Source: an uncultured Verrucomicrobia subdivision 3 bacterium
Lineage (GTDB): Bacteria; Verrucomicrobiota; Verrucomicrobiia; Limisphaerales; UBA11358
Length of the DNA stretch: 64,000 nucleotides
Direction of reading: 5' to 3'
Assembly (NCBI GenBank): GCA_903865745.1
Contig: CAIPKV010000078.1
Coordinates: forward strand, 1-64,000
The position numbers and the translations under genes were made by a program. A model generated the notes under the pieces. That model saw nothing but the letters and a program-made list of their open reading frames with translations, was not told where the DNA came from and made no database searches. Of this stretch, positions 51,652-60,538 are shown one piece after another. How positions within the stretch are numbered: the first letter of the stretch is position 1; every line of letters starts with the position of its first letter.

Positions 51652-52079
51652 AAACCGCGTCGAACAATTCCGCCCGTCGACACCGCGCGTTCTCGCTGCT
51701 GGAAGTGATGATTGCCATCGCCATGTTTTTCGTCGCCGCATTCGCCATCTTGAGTCTGGTTTCTAGTGCGCTTGCCAATGCCCGTCGTCTACAGCGTCCG
51801 CTGGTGGACGCCGGCCCGGTTTTGGCGACGTACGCCAACACGAACATTCTGATCGAAGGCACCTACTCCGGTAATATGTCGGATATCCTTGGCAATGCCT
51901 ATCGCGATTATAACTGGACAGCGGATATTGAAGAGGTTGCCACGAATAAATTGTTTAGCGTGCAATGCGTCGTTCTGTATCGCGGTGCCCGCGAGCCGGT
52001 CTCGGATCTGACCACGCTCCTGTATCGTCCGCAGTCGCCCGCCGGTAGTATGGAGGGTGCGAACTTCATTCATAAATGA
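51648..52079 (+). CDS. gspI: Pseudopilin, GspI-like
   Basis: The 143-residue protein has a prepilin leader ending RAFSLLEVMIAIAMFFVAAF. ATG overlaps the stop of the previous gene by 4 bp. Position in the order and size fit GspI, a minor pseudopilin of the pilus tip. Confidence 0.72.
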   Translation: MKTASNNSARRHRAFSLLEVMIAIAMFFVAAFAILSLVSSALANARRLQRPLVDAGPVLATYANTNILIEGTYSGNMSDILGNAYRDYNWTADIEEVATNKLFSVQCVVLYRGAREPVSDLTTLLYRPQSPAGSMEGANFIHK

Positions 52080-52843
52080 AATTGCCTTGTTCCAACTTCA
52101 AATGGCGAATGCTGGCAATCAACCGGGCGTTCACGCTCATTGAAATCATGATTGCCATTGCGGTCTTCACTATGGTCATCGGGGCGATTTACGCCACTTG
52201 GGCGGTGATCATGAAGTCCAGCCAGGTCGCGCAGGACGTGGCTGCGCAGGCACAGCGCCAGCGCATTACGCTGCGCACCATCGAAGATTCGCTCATGGCT
52301 ATCCAATCATTCCAAGCGTCGCCGCAGTATTACAGCTTTGTGGTGGCGGGCGACGAAGACGCATCCGTGTTGAGTTTTACCGCGCGTGTCCCGGAGATTT
52401 TTCCGCGCAACGGCAAGTTCGCCAACCCGAACACCCAGCGCGATTTCAATCTTCGCCGGCTCACGTTTTCGCTTGAAGCCGGCAACGGTTCTGAGAAGAG
52501 CCTCGTGCTGCGCCAGAACCCGGTGCTGATGGATTTGGATGCGGACGAACAACAATACCCGCTCGTGCTGGCGCGCAATGTTCGTAAATTTGCGGTGGAA
52601 TGCTGGGACCCGGTCAAGCTGGACTGGGTCAAGGAATGGAAGGACACCAACACCAACTCCATCCCGACCATGCTGCGGGTGAACCTTGTGCTTGGCGGCA
52701 ACACCACTGCCGGTGCTGCCGCGCCAGATTTTGCTGTGGCCCGCTTATATTCAATACCGTCGAAGCCGCTGCCCGCGGCAACGCAAAATGCCGGCAGCGT
52801 GCCCAACACCGCTCAGGTCCCACCGCCCACGGTTAACCCATGA
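52076..52843 (+). CDS. gspJ: Pseudopilin, GspJ-like
   Basis: The 255-residue protein has the cleavage motif RAFTLIEIMIAIAVFTMVIG and an extended C-terminal domain ending in a Pro/Ala-rich tail. Start and stop overlap neighbours by 4 bp each. The larger size and position after I fit GspJ. Confidence 0.72.
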   Translation: MKLPCSNFKWRMLAINRAFTLIEIMIAIAVFTMVIGAIYATWAVIMKSSQVAQDVAAQAQRQRITLRTIEDSLMAIQSFQASPQYYSFVVAGDEDASVLSFTARVPEIFPRNGKFANPNTQRDFNLRRLTFSLEAGNGSEKSLVLRQNPVLMDLDADEQQYPLVLARNVRKFAVECWDPVKLDWVKEWKDTNTNSIPTMLRVNLVLGGNTTAGAAAPDFAVARLYSIPSKPLPAATQNAGSVPNTAQVPPPTVNP

Positions 52844-53892
52844 AGATTTCAAGACATGACCAGCGCGGCTTTGCCGTCATCATCGTCCTGGTGGCGATAA
52901 CGGTGCTGTCCATTCTGGCGGGCGCGCTGGCGGTGTTCATGAAGGTGGAATCGCAGCTTACGCAGAATGGCAACGACGACGAAAAACTGTTGTGGCTCGG
53001 TCGCGCTGGCGTGGAACGCGCCTGCTGGATTCTCGCGCAGGAGCCTGGCAGCCCGACGTGCCTGAAACAAATTTGGGCGGGCGGCCCGGGCTACGGACCG
53101 GAGACGAACAGTCCGCTCGCCGGTATTTCGCTGGATAATTATTCGGTCGGCGACGGCACGGTCTCGTTGAAAATCATTGAGCAGGAAAGCAAGATTAGCA
53201 TCAACCGCGCCGACGCCCCGCTGCTGAACCAAATTCTCACCACGATGGGTGCGGATGCCGGCGACATTTCCGTGGTATCCGATTCCATTCTGGATTGGAT
53301 TGGCCCCCCCGGCGGTCCGCGCGCCGCTGGTGCTGAGAGCGATTATTACCAAGGGCTCACGCCGCCTTACAACGCCAAGAATGCGCCAATTGACGACATT
53401 GAGGAATTGCAACTCATCAAAGGCATCACGCCGGAAATGTTCAAGGGCACGCCGCCCGATCCGGACGCCCAGTTCGTGCATCACAAGCTCGGCTTCGGCA
53501 ATGCCCCCGGACAGGCGCCGGATTACATCTTCGGCTTGCGCGACGTGCTGACGCCCTATTCCAGCGGCAAGATCAACATCAATACCGCCGACAGCAATGT
53601 GCTCGCCTGCATCCCCGGCATTGATGGCGATGCCATTCAAAACATCATGACGTACCGCAATAGCGAGGGCGGCTACGAGAGCTCCGATGGCGTTTTCCAA
53701 AATCTCGGCCCCTTGAACGCCATGATTTCCAATCCGCTCGGCCAGCAGCAGATTGGCCGGTATCTCGATGTCCACGGCACCGTCTATGAGGTGCACGCCA
53801 CCGCGCAAACCGGGACCAGCCAGCGCGAGTTCATCGCCGTCGTGTTGCGCAATGGCAACAACGTCTCAATCGTCGGGTTCCACCCGAAATGA
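52840..53892 (+). CDS. gspK: General secretion pathway protein K-like
   Basis: This 350-residue protein starts with RGFAVIIVLVAITVLSILAG; the residue after the cleavage site position is not the usual Glu-5, as typical for GspK. The GspK family also shows SINRADAPLLNQIL, LLDWIGPPGGP-like DSILDWIGPPGG and a helix-hairpin-helix region KININTADSNVLACIPGIDG. GspK caps the pseudopilus tip with I and J. Confidence 0.85.
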   Translation: MKISRHDQRGFAVIIVLVAITVLSILAGALAVFMKVESQLTQNGNDDEKLLWLGRAGVERACWILAQEPGSPTCLKQIWAGGPGYGPETNSPLAGISLDNYSVGDGTVSLKIIEQESKISINRADAPLLNQILTTMGADAGDISVVSDSILDWIGPPGGPRAAGAESDYYQGLTPPYNAKNAPIDDIEELQLIKGITPEMFKGTPPDPDAQFVHHKLGFGNAPGQAPDYIFGLRDVLTPYSSGKININTADSNVLACIPGIDGDAIQNIMTYRNSEGGYESSDGVFQNLGPLNAMISNPLGQQQIGRYLDVHGTVYEVHATAQTGTSQREFIAVVLRNGNNVSIVGFHPK

Positions 53893-53928
53893 GTTGAATT
53901 CAGGCGCCCGCCCGCTATCGTTGCCCCC

Positions 53929-54390
53929 ATGCGCGCGCTCTTGATTTTGCTGCTCACGCTCAGCCTTTGCGGGGCGGCCACGGCCGCTGACGCCGTCACT
54001 GGCCGCGTCGTGAAAGTCCTGCCGCTGCTGCTCGATTTAAAGGGTCGCACCGCCCTCTCCCCCAGCCTCTTTGACCGCGACGCCTATCAGGCCAAGCTGC
54101 GTCAGGAGACCAATCAGATTTCTGCCATTCGCTACGACGTGCTGTGGACCGTTAAAAATGCGGGCGAAGAAAGATTCAAGGTCCGGCTCGAACTGCGCGG
54201 CGTCAGCACCAACAGCCTGCCGAAATTCAAGACGCTCGAAGCCGAGGATACCCCCGGCTTTTTCAGTCGGTGGACCTCCCTCACGCTCACTGGCAACGAG
54301 TACAAGAGTTTTGGCGCCATCACTGCCTGGCGCGCGACTCTGTGGCACAACGACCAGCAGTTGGGCGAGCAGAAATCCTTTTTGTGGTAA
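53929..54390 (+). CDS. Exported hypothetical protein
   Basis: This 153-residue protein has a signal peptide (LILLLTLSLCGAATAADA) and a predicted beta-rich remainder (RYDVLWTVKNAGEERFKVRL). No family was recognised. It follows gspK by 36 bp on the same strand and may be the last member of that operon or start a new one. Confidence 0.6.
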   Translation: MRALLILLLTLSLCGAATAADAVTGRVVKVLPLLLDLKGRTALSPSLFDRDAYQAKLRQETNQISAIRYDVLWTVKNAGEERFKVRLELRGVSTNSLPKFKTLEAEDTPGFFSRWTSLTLTGNEYKSFGAITAWRATLWHNDQQLGEQKSFLW

Positions 54391-54408
54391 ACCGTTCTTC
54401 CCCGCCGC

Positions 54409-54933
54409 ATGATTCCCGTCAAAATCTTCTGCGAATGCGGCCAGAAATACGCCTTTGAAGTGCAGCCGCACAATGGTGGCATGCCCGTAGCCGTTGCCTG
54501 TCCCGCCTGCAATCGCGATGGCACGCCCGCCGCCAATCAGTTCCTCGCCCGGATTCTTAAGGGCAAAACCCAGCCGCTGCCGCCGCCCGCCGTCAACACC
54601 CTGCTGAATTCCGTTCAGTCCAGCCTCGCGCCGCATCTCGTGGACGCCCTCAAGGACGCCGTGGTGCAGGAACTCGCCGCGCAGCGCCGCGAACTGCTCG
54701 CCGGCCAGCAGGCCGCCGCCGCCGAGCTCACCGAACTTGCGCGCCGCCTCGAAGCCGTCCAGACCCCGATGCTCGAACGCCTCCGCGCCTATGAGCAGCG
54801 CATCGTTGAATTGGAACGCGACCTCGCCGATCAGTCGAAGGAAAACCGTGAGCTACTGAAGCTGAAAATTGATATGCTCCGCGAAAAGATTGAGACCGAG
54901 CGCACCGCCAGCCGCAGCGTCAATTTCAACTAA
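54409..54933 (+). CDS. Zinc-ribbon-like protein with C-terminal coiled coil
   Basis: The 174-residue protein starts with a possible zinc ribbon (FCECGQKYAFEVQP...CPACNRDG). The rest is helical: Ala/Glu-rich (QRRELLAGQQAAAAELTELA) and a C-terminal coiled coil (RIVELERDLADQSKENRELL). Cytoplasmic, function unknown. It starts 18 bp after the preceding exported protein gene. Confidence 0.6.
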   Translation: MIPVKIFCECGQKYAFEVQPHNGGMPVAVACPACNRDGTPAANQFLARILKGKTQPLPPPAVNTLLNSVQSSLAPHLVDALKDAVVQELAAQRRELLAGQQAAAAELTELARRLEAVQTPMLERLRAYEQRIVELERDLADQSKENRELLKLKIDMLREKIETERTASRSVNFN

Positions 54934-54942
54934 AAGGCTCAA

Positions 54943-55857
54943 CTAGTCCTGCGCCCCGTTCTTCTTCTCCTGCGCCACCAGCGCCTGCTCGAAACAGTCC
55001 AGCGCCTCGTCATAACGTTTTAGCCGGTTCAGCAAGCCGCCCTTTTGCAGATGCGCAGTGACCAGCGTTCCGTCCGCCGCAATCGCGCGATTGCAAGTCG
55101 CCAGCGCCTCGTCATTGCGACCCAGCTTTTCCAACGCCGCCGCCCGTTTGACCAGCGCCTCGGCGTGATTCGGTTGTGCGGCCAGAATCTTATCCGCCGC
55201 GAGCAGCGCCGGCTGCGGCTGGTTGGTATCAATCAGCTTTTGGATATCCGCCAGTGGATCGCCCGAGGTTGCAACCAGGTTTTCCGGCAACAATTTCTGG
55301 CCGCCTTCCAGCTCGTGAATGCGTTTCTCCAACTGCCCCACCACATCGAGCAGGCGCGCATTGGAAGTTTCCACCGTCGCGCGGCCCGGCGCCGCGAGCT
55401 GATGCACCGCGTTCGCATTGGCGATGGCCGCCTGATGGTGCGCGGAGATTTCGGCAATCTGCGAGAACGCGCGCCACTGGAAATAAACCATCAGCAGCAG
55501 GATGCCCAGGCCCGCCAGACCGAACCCGCCCGCCAGCAGCAACGTGAGCCGCTGCGTCTGCCGCGCCGATTCCGCCTCCGCGTTATGCTGGTCCGCAACC
55601 GATTGTTCGAGCGCCTGCAAGCGCGCCGCCAGCAGGTCGGCGTTGCTCTTGGCGGCATCCGCCGCGGCCGCCTGATTTTGTTCGAGGGCGAGCTGCGTGG
55701 CGTGGATCTGCTCCTGAATCTGGAGATAATTATTGGAGACATCATCGCGCCCGCCATTCGTAGCCGGGTTGGGAGCCGGGTTGGTGGGCTGCGCCAAAAC
55801 ATTCAACGCCAGCAGGAGGCTGGCAATCACCGTCAAAACTTTATGCGACAAATTCAT
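54943..55857 (-). CDS. Membrane protein with coiled coil and TPR repeats
   Basis: This 304-residue protein has a signal peptide (residues 1-22), a coiled-coil stretch (about 45-95), a transmembrane helix (LTLLLAGGFGLAGLGILLLMV) and C-terminal tetratricopeptide repeats (HAEALVKRAAALEKLGRNDE, AHLQKGGLLNRLKRYDEALD). TPR domains mediate protein-protein contacts. It is convergent with the preceding gene, with only 9 bp between stops. Confidence 0.7.
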   Translation of the reverse strand: MNLSHKVLTVIASLLLALNVLAQPTNPAPNPATNGGRDDVSNNYLQIQEQIHATQLALEQNQAAAADAAKSNADLLAARLQALEQSVADQHNAEAESARQTQRLTLLLAGGFGLAGLGILLLMVYFQWRAFSQIAEISAHHQAAIANANAVHQLAAPGRATVETSNARLLDVVGQLEKRIHELEGGQKLLPENLVATSGDPLADIQKLIDTNQPQPALLAADKILAAQPNHAEALVKRAAALEKLGRNDEALATCNRAIAADGTLVTAHLQKGGLLNRLKRYDEALDCFEQALVAQEKKNGAQD

Positions 55858-55927
55858 ACTCGAAGAAAACAGCGTGGCAGCAGATAAAATGAAGTCAAGT
55901 CTCGCAGGCGCAGGTCAAACCGATTAC

Positions 55928-56005
55928 CGGTGGGGCGAGCGTCCTCGCGAGCCGACGTGGTCTGTCAACGGGTGGCAGCGGCTCGCGGGGACGCTCGCCC
56001 CACCG
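55928..56005. repeat. REP-like palindromic element, family 2
   Basis: Arms CGGTGGGGCGAGCGTCC... (55928-55954) and its complement (55979-56005) match at 26 of 27 positions around a 24-nt loop, giving a very stable cruciform/hairpin. The stop of the LolA-like gene (minus strand) lies 9 bp beyond the right arm, so the element may also act as its 3' stabiliser or terminator. It is unrelated in sequence to the element at 34394. Confidence 0.8.
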
Positions 56006-56013
56006 ACAAAAAA

Positions 56014-56793
56014 TCATTTCGGTAGATCAAACTCCAGCCGCGTACGCGAGCCGGTCTGGACATTGCGGATTTCCATCTCCTGCAATTCCCACTGGCCGTT
56101 GACCTTCTTAAACGATTTCGGCGCGAACTCCTTGAGCAACTGGCCGCGCGCATCGTAAGCCTCGGCCTGGACGATGCCGCCGCTGTCCTCATCGATCCAC
56201 GACACCACGCGCGAATAGTCGGGAAGATTGGGAAACGCATTGGGATTCGGATTGGTGCTTTCAAGGACTTGGCAGGCGCAATTGCGGCGGAATTCCTTTT
56301 TCAAGACCTTCTGCGCCGGCCAATGAAAAAACTCGAGCCCTAAATCCATCGCCCAAAAATCTCCGGCAAAATGCAACTTGTCCACAACTTCGGATCTTTT
56401 CAGGATATGCGGCAGGTGATTGGTCGAAACAAGCGTCATCTCATACTGATTGGAACCCGAACCATCATGTACAACCACGAGCTTTTCAAAAGCCACTTTA
56501 TTTGTGAGCAGCGTTTTTTGATAAACACTAGTCCAATTGGTTGGCGTCACGATGATTTCAAACTTCATTGGAATTTCTGAGCGTATTCCATTCTCATCGC
56601 GGATTTTTAATGTTCCAGTCAGCGTTGAATTGGTCGCCGGACGTTGTTCTAAAAACCGCTGCGCCAGTTTGCGCCCTTCAATTTCCGAGTCAGACAAGCC
56701 GTTCGTCGTCTGCGCCTTCGCGCCTAAGGCCAAAAACAGCACCAATCCAGCCATTAAACCGGTGGCGGGGCGGAATATCGTCCAGAACTTCAT
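56014..56793 (-). CDS. Outer-membrane lipoprotein-sorting-like protein
   Basis: This 259-residue exported protein has a signal peptide (residues 10-27, ending AKA). The mature part resembles the uncharacterised LolA-related family (outer membrane lipoprotein-sorting protein): EGRKLAQRFLEQRP, YEMTLVSTNHLPHILKRSE, AMDLGLEFFHWP and ARVVSWIDEDSGG-like RVVSWIDEDSGGIVQAEAYD. A lipid-binding periplasmic role is inferred from the fold. Confidence 0.75.
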   Translation of the reverse strand: MKFWTIFRPATGLMAGLVLFLALGAKAQTTNGLSDSEIEGRKLAQRFLEQRPATNSTLTGTLKIRDENGIRSEIPMKFEIIVTPTNWTSVYQKTLLTNKVAFEKLVVVHDGSGSNQYEMTLVSTNHLPHILKRSEVVDKLHFAGDFWAMDLGLEFFHWPAQKVLKKEFRRNCACQVLESTNPNPNAFPNLPDYSRVVSWIDEDSGGIVQAEAYDARGQLLKEFAPKSFKKVNGQWELQEMEIRNVQTGSRTRLEFDLPK

Positions 56794-56962
56794 CCGGCAA
56801 CGCTAGGACGTCCGCCCATGCCTGTCCAGTAGGGATTCTGCAAAACGCCGCCGACGCCGGTTCGCCCCCCGCCAAGTCCAAAACCGGCTCAAAAACCTCA
56901 AAAGGAGGCGATTTTGACTAAAAACGACGCTTTTCGACCAAAAACGCCTCGTCACCAGCGGT

Positions 56963-57256
56963 AGATGCACGTGCATCTGCGTCATTTGGAGATGCAAATG
57001 CCGCAGGTGATGCATCACTTGCCGTAGTTGCATGTGCAAATGCGGCACTTGCACACGCAAATACGCCATCTGCACACGCAAGTACGTCATCTGCACGTGC
57101 AAATGGCGCATTTGCACGTTGGAATGGCTTAGTTGAAGCTCCAACTACGGCATTTGCACATGCAAATGCCCTAGATGCACGTGCAACTGCCGCGTTTGTA
57201 CATGCAAATGAGGCAGGTTGAGCGCCGTTTACCTCGGCTGCACGCTCAGCTGACGC
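56963..57256 (-). repeat. 21-bp period array D (14 units, palindromic)
   Basis: Fourteen exact 21-bp units start at 56963, most with the core TTTGCACGTGCAAA. Each unit carries a dyad whose arms covary: AGATG/CATCT in unit 1, ATTTG/CAAAT in units 2 and 10, GTGA/TCAC in unit 3, AGTTG/CAACT in unit 9, GCTG/CAGC in unit 14. The array lies 3' of lon, about 86 bp after its stop, and upstream of the LolA-like gene (strand given relative to lon). The remaining gap (56794-56962, 57257-57342) holds nothing else seen. Open frames on both strands (heptads such as LHVQMTY) are by-products of the period. Confidence 0.88.
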
Positions 57257-57342
57257 CGATGAAACGTCACCCGAACTGGCTTGGAAGGCAGATTTACCCG
57301 TTGAATCGGGATTTGGGGCAGACCGACAGGGGAAAAGGGGGG

Positions 57343-59754
57343 TTACTTCGCCGCGAGCGCCAGTTGCAGCACCTCGGATATCTGCTTCACGAAGTGTACC
57401 TTCAGCTTGGCGCGCACTTCCGCCGGCACATCCTCCCAATCCGGCCGGTTGCCCTCGGGCAGAATCACCTGCTTCACGCCGAAGCGCGACGCGGCAATCA
57501 CCTTTTCCTTGATGCCGCCCACGCGCATCACGCGCCCGCGCAAACTAATCTCGCCGGTCATCGCCGTGTCGGAACGCACGCGCCGCTTGCTCATGAGCGA
57601 GGCGAGCGCCGCGCAAATGGTCACGCCCGCGCTCGGTCCGTCCTTCGGTGTGGCCCCGGCGGGCACGTGAATGTGCAAATCGTATTTGCCGTAATCGTCA
57701 AAATCGAGGTCGAGCTTCTTTGCCTGACTGCGCAGATAGCTCACGGCGGTCTGCGCGCTCTCCTTCATCACTTCGCCGAGCGACCCGGTGAGAATCAAAC
57801 TGCCGCGCCCGCGCATCCGCGTGGCTTCGATGAAGAGGACGTCGCCGCCCACCGGCGTCCACGCCAGCCCGGTCGCAATGCCAATCTCATCAATCTTCTC
57901 CGCGCTCTCCAAAACGAACTTCGCGTGGCCGAGATAGCCTTTCACATCCTTCGGCTCCAGCTTGATGGTTTGCGCCGAACCGTTCAGGGCCACAATCTTG
58001 CGCGCGGCTTTGCGGGCGAGCGCGGCGATCTCGCGTTCGAGCTGGCGCACGCCGGCTTCGCGCGTGTATTCGCGGATCAATTCGCGCAGCGCGGCGTCAG
58101 AAATCTTCACGTCATTGCGCGTCAGGCCGTGTTCCTCCAACTGGCGCGGCACGAGGTAGCGCCGGGCAATCTGCAATTTCTCCGACTCGGTGTAGCTGGG
58201 CAGCTCGATGACTTCCAACCGGTCGCGCAGCGCGGGATGAATCGGGTCGAGCCAGTTCGCGGTGGCGATGAAGAGCACGCGCGACAAATCAAACGGCAGA
58301 TCGAGGTAATGATCGGTGAACGTGTGGTTCTGCGCGGGGTCGAGCACTTCGAGCAGCGCGGACGCCGGATCGCCGCGCACATCCGCACCGACCTTGTCGA
58401 GCTCGTCGAGCAGGATGACGGGATTGCGACTCTCAACGCGGCGCAGCGTCTGCAAAATCCGGCCCGGCAACGCGCCCACGTAAGTGCGGCGATGCCCGCG
58501 AATCTCCGCCTCGTCGCGCATGCCGCCGAGCGCGATGCGGGCGAACTTGCGGCCGAGCGCGTCGGCCACGCTTTTGCCGAGCGACGTCTTGCCCACACCG
58601 GGCGGGCCAACGAGGCAAAGGATCGGGCCTTTGATTTCTTTACGCCGCTTGAGCACGGCGAGAAATTCCAGCAGGCGGTCTTTCACCTTCGCGAGGCCGA
58701 AATGTTGGTCGTCTAAAATCTTCTCTGCCACCTTGAGGTCGAGCTTGTCCTCGGTCTCCTGCTGCCACGGCAGCGCGAGAATCCAGTCGAGGTAATTGCG
58801 CGAGACGCCGTATTCGGCGGCAGCGGGCGACGTCTGCTGCATCCGGTCAAGCTCCTGATTCGCGGCCTTGCGCGCTTCGTCAGGCAGCTTGGCCTTCTCA
58901 ATCTTCTCGCGCAGCGTGCGAATCTCGTTGGCGTTCGGGTCGGTGTCGCCGAGCTCGCGCTGGATGACGCGCATCTGTTCGCGCAGGAAAAAGTCGCGTT
59001 GCGTCTTGGAGATGTTGGACGCCACGTCGTTCTGGATCTTGGAACTTAGGTTCAGCACCTCCTGTTCGCGGCTCAGGAGCGGCAGCAGCTTTTGCAAACG
59101 CTCGCGGACGGATATGGTTTCGAGCAACTTCTGCTTATCCGCCAGCGGCAGGCCGAGGTTCGCGGCGATGAGGTCGGCGAAGTGGCCGGGATGCTCGTTG
59201 TTGAGCGCGGCAATCTTGACCTGATCCGATAGCGCGGTGGAAACTTTGGCAATCTCCTCGAACTGCTTATGCGCATTGCGCAGCATCGCCTGCAACTCGA
59301 CGGAATCCTCCGTCTCATCGCGCAGCAGCTCGTAGCTCGCGCGCAGATACGGGTCCGCCGGCTGAAACTTATCGAGCCGGATGCGCCACAGGCCTTCAAC
59401 CAGAATGCGCACGGTGCCGTCGGGAAACTTCACCATCTTATTTAGCCGGGACACGCAACCCACCCGGTGCAGGTCATCCGGTCCCGGCTCGGGGACATCA
59501 GGATTCAGCTGCAACACGGCGGCAAACAGGCGATCGCCCGCGACGAGGTCGTCCACGAGTTTGAGGCTGGGGCCGGTCTCGACGAGCAGCGGCACGACCG
59601 CGCCCGGAAATATCACTATGTCCGAAAGGCCGAGGATGGGCAGGAGTTCCGGCAGCGTACGCGACGACACGCGCCCCGGCGCCTCGCCCTTTTCGCCGGT
59701 GCTGAGGATGCTGACAAACTCTGTCTCGGCCGATTTTGTCGTCGTATTATCCAT
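57343..59754 (-). CDS. lon: ATP-dependent protease Lon
   Basis: This 803-residue serine-lysine AAA+ protease degrades misfolded and regulatory proteins. N-terminal substrate domain (LPELLPILGLSDIVIFPGAV), AAA+ domain with Walker A CLVGPPGVGKTSLGKSVADA and VILLDELDKVG, and the C-terminal catalytic dyad Ser in PKDGPSAGVTICAAL and Lys in GGIKEKVIAASR. The length is typical. It follows hsp20 by 44 bp, so both are likely cotranscribed as part of a stress response. No CIRCE element was seen. Confidence 0.97.
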   Translation of the reverse strand: MDNTTTKSAETEFVSILSTGEKGEAPGRVSSRTLPELLPILGLSDIVIFPGAVVPLLVETGPSLKLVDDLVAGDRLFAAVLQLNPDVPEPGPDDLHRVGCVSRLNKMVKFPDGTVRILVEGLWRIRLDKFQPADPYLRASYELLRDETEDSVELQAMLRNAHKQFEEIAKVSTALSDQVKIAALNNEHPGHFADLIAANLGLPLADKQKLLETISVRERLQKLLPLLSREQEVLNLSSKIQNDVASNISKTQRDFFLREQMRVIQRELGDTDPNANEIRTLREKIEKAKLPDEARKAANQELDRMQQTSPAAAEYGVSRNYLDWILALPWQQETEDKLDLKVAEKILDDQHFGLAKVKDRLLEFLAVLKRRKEIKGPILCLVGPPGVGKTSLGKSVADALGRKFARIALGGMRDEAEIRGHRRTYVGALPGRILQTLRRVESRNPVILLDELDKVGADVRGDPASALLEVLDPAQNHTFTDHYLDLPFDLSRVLFIATANWLDPIHPALRDRLEVIELPSYTESEKLQIARRYLVPRQLEEHGLTRNDVKISDAALRELIREYTREAGVRQLEREIAALARKAARKIVALNGSAQTIKLEPKDVKGYLGHAKFVLESAEKIDEIGIATGLAWTPVGGDVLFIEATRMRGRGSLILTGSLGEVMKESAQTAVSYLRSQAKKLDLDFDDYGKYDLHIHVPAGATPKDGPSAGVTICAALASLMSKRRVRSDTAMTGEISLRGRVMRVGGIKEKVIAASRFGVKQVILPEGNRPDWEDVPAEVRAKLKVHFVKQISEVLQLALAAK

Positions 59755-59798
59755 CCGTGGTTATTAGATAAGACCGCGCCCGATAAGTACAGGCCCGG

Positions 59799-60212
59799 TT
59801 AAACTCCTTCGCTGATGGGAACTTTAGTGGTCTTGGGCAGCGGCTTCTGGGCCGGCGGCACGTCCACACGCAGAAAACCGTTGATGTAAACCGCCTTCGC
59901 CTGACCCAAATCGTAACCGGGCGGCAGATCAAGCACCGTCTCGAACGGCCCGTAGCTAATCTCCATCACCAGAAAACTGCAATGCGGCGAGCGACAGCAA
60001 TCCGGCCGGACGCCGTTGATGCGCAGGCGCTGGCCTTCCACGGTGATTTCGAGGCTGTCGCTCTTCATGCCGGCGAGTTCGGCTTTGATGACGAGACCGG
60101 CTTCCGTGATATAAATATCCGTATTCGGGGTCCACCGACCCGTGGCCGCCTCGCCCGCACCGTTAGGGCGTTGGAAGAAATGAGTGGTGGAACTGGATTT
60201 GGTGACTGCCAT
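59799..60212 (-). CDS. Hsp20/alpha-crystallin small heat shock protein
   Basis: This 137-residue chaperone has the alpha-crystallin core: PNTDIYITEAGLVIKAELAG, SDSLEITVEGQRLRINGVR and AVYINGFLRVDVP. An unusual cysteine cluster (RPDCCRSPHC) sits in the loop between core strands, where most Hsp20 proteins have none. It is placed between a Cys-rich small membrane protein and lon. Confidence 0.9.
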   Translation of the reverse strand: MAVTKSSSTTHFFQRPNGAGEAATGRWTPNTDIYITEAGLVIKAELAGMKSDSLEITVEGQRLRINGVRPDCCRSPHCSFLVMEISYGPFETVLDLPPGYDLGQAKAVYINGFLRVDVPPAQKPLPKTTKVPISEGV

Positions 60213-60254
60213 GCGAAAAGTTGGTTATTTGAATTCTCGTCCTGATTAAATCCG

Positions 60255-60413
60255 TCAAGGCGTGGCTTTCTTCGACTTGGCGTCGGCTTCGCCCTCGTGC
60301 GGACAGCCGCAACCGCAACCGTGCTTGTGATCTTTGGTGCCGGAACTGCGCCACACAAAAAAGGCGGCAACGCCCACCACGACCGCCAGTGTAATGATAT
60401 TCTGCCAGCTCAT
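60255..60413 (-). CDS. Small Cys-rich single-span membrane protein
   Basis: This 52-residue protein starts at ATG 60413 with a transmembrane helix (NIITLAVVVGVAAFFVW) and a C-terminal His/Cys-rich tail (DHKHGCGCGCPHEGE). It resembles FeoB-associated Cys-rich membrane proteins, but no feoB is nearby. The tail suggests metal or redox sensitivity; hsp20 starts 42 bp downstream. Confidence 0.55.
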   Translation of the reverse strand: MSWQNIITLAVVVGVAAFFVWRSSGTKDHKHGCGCGCPHEGEADAKSKKATP

Positions 60414-60538
60414 GCCGCCAACATAATCTCTATCAGCCAACGCGCAAATGGAATTTTCTATCGGCCCCCACTCTCTGCCAATCCGGCCCGGCCCAACTTT
60501 GCGCCTTGAACCGCCCGCCCGTAACCGTAAATTGGCGC

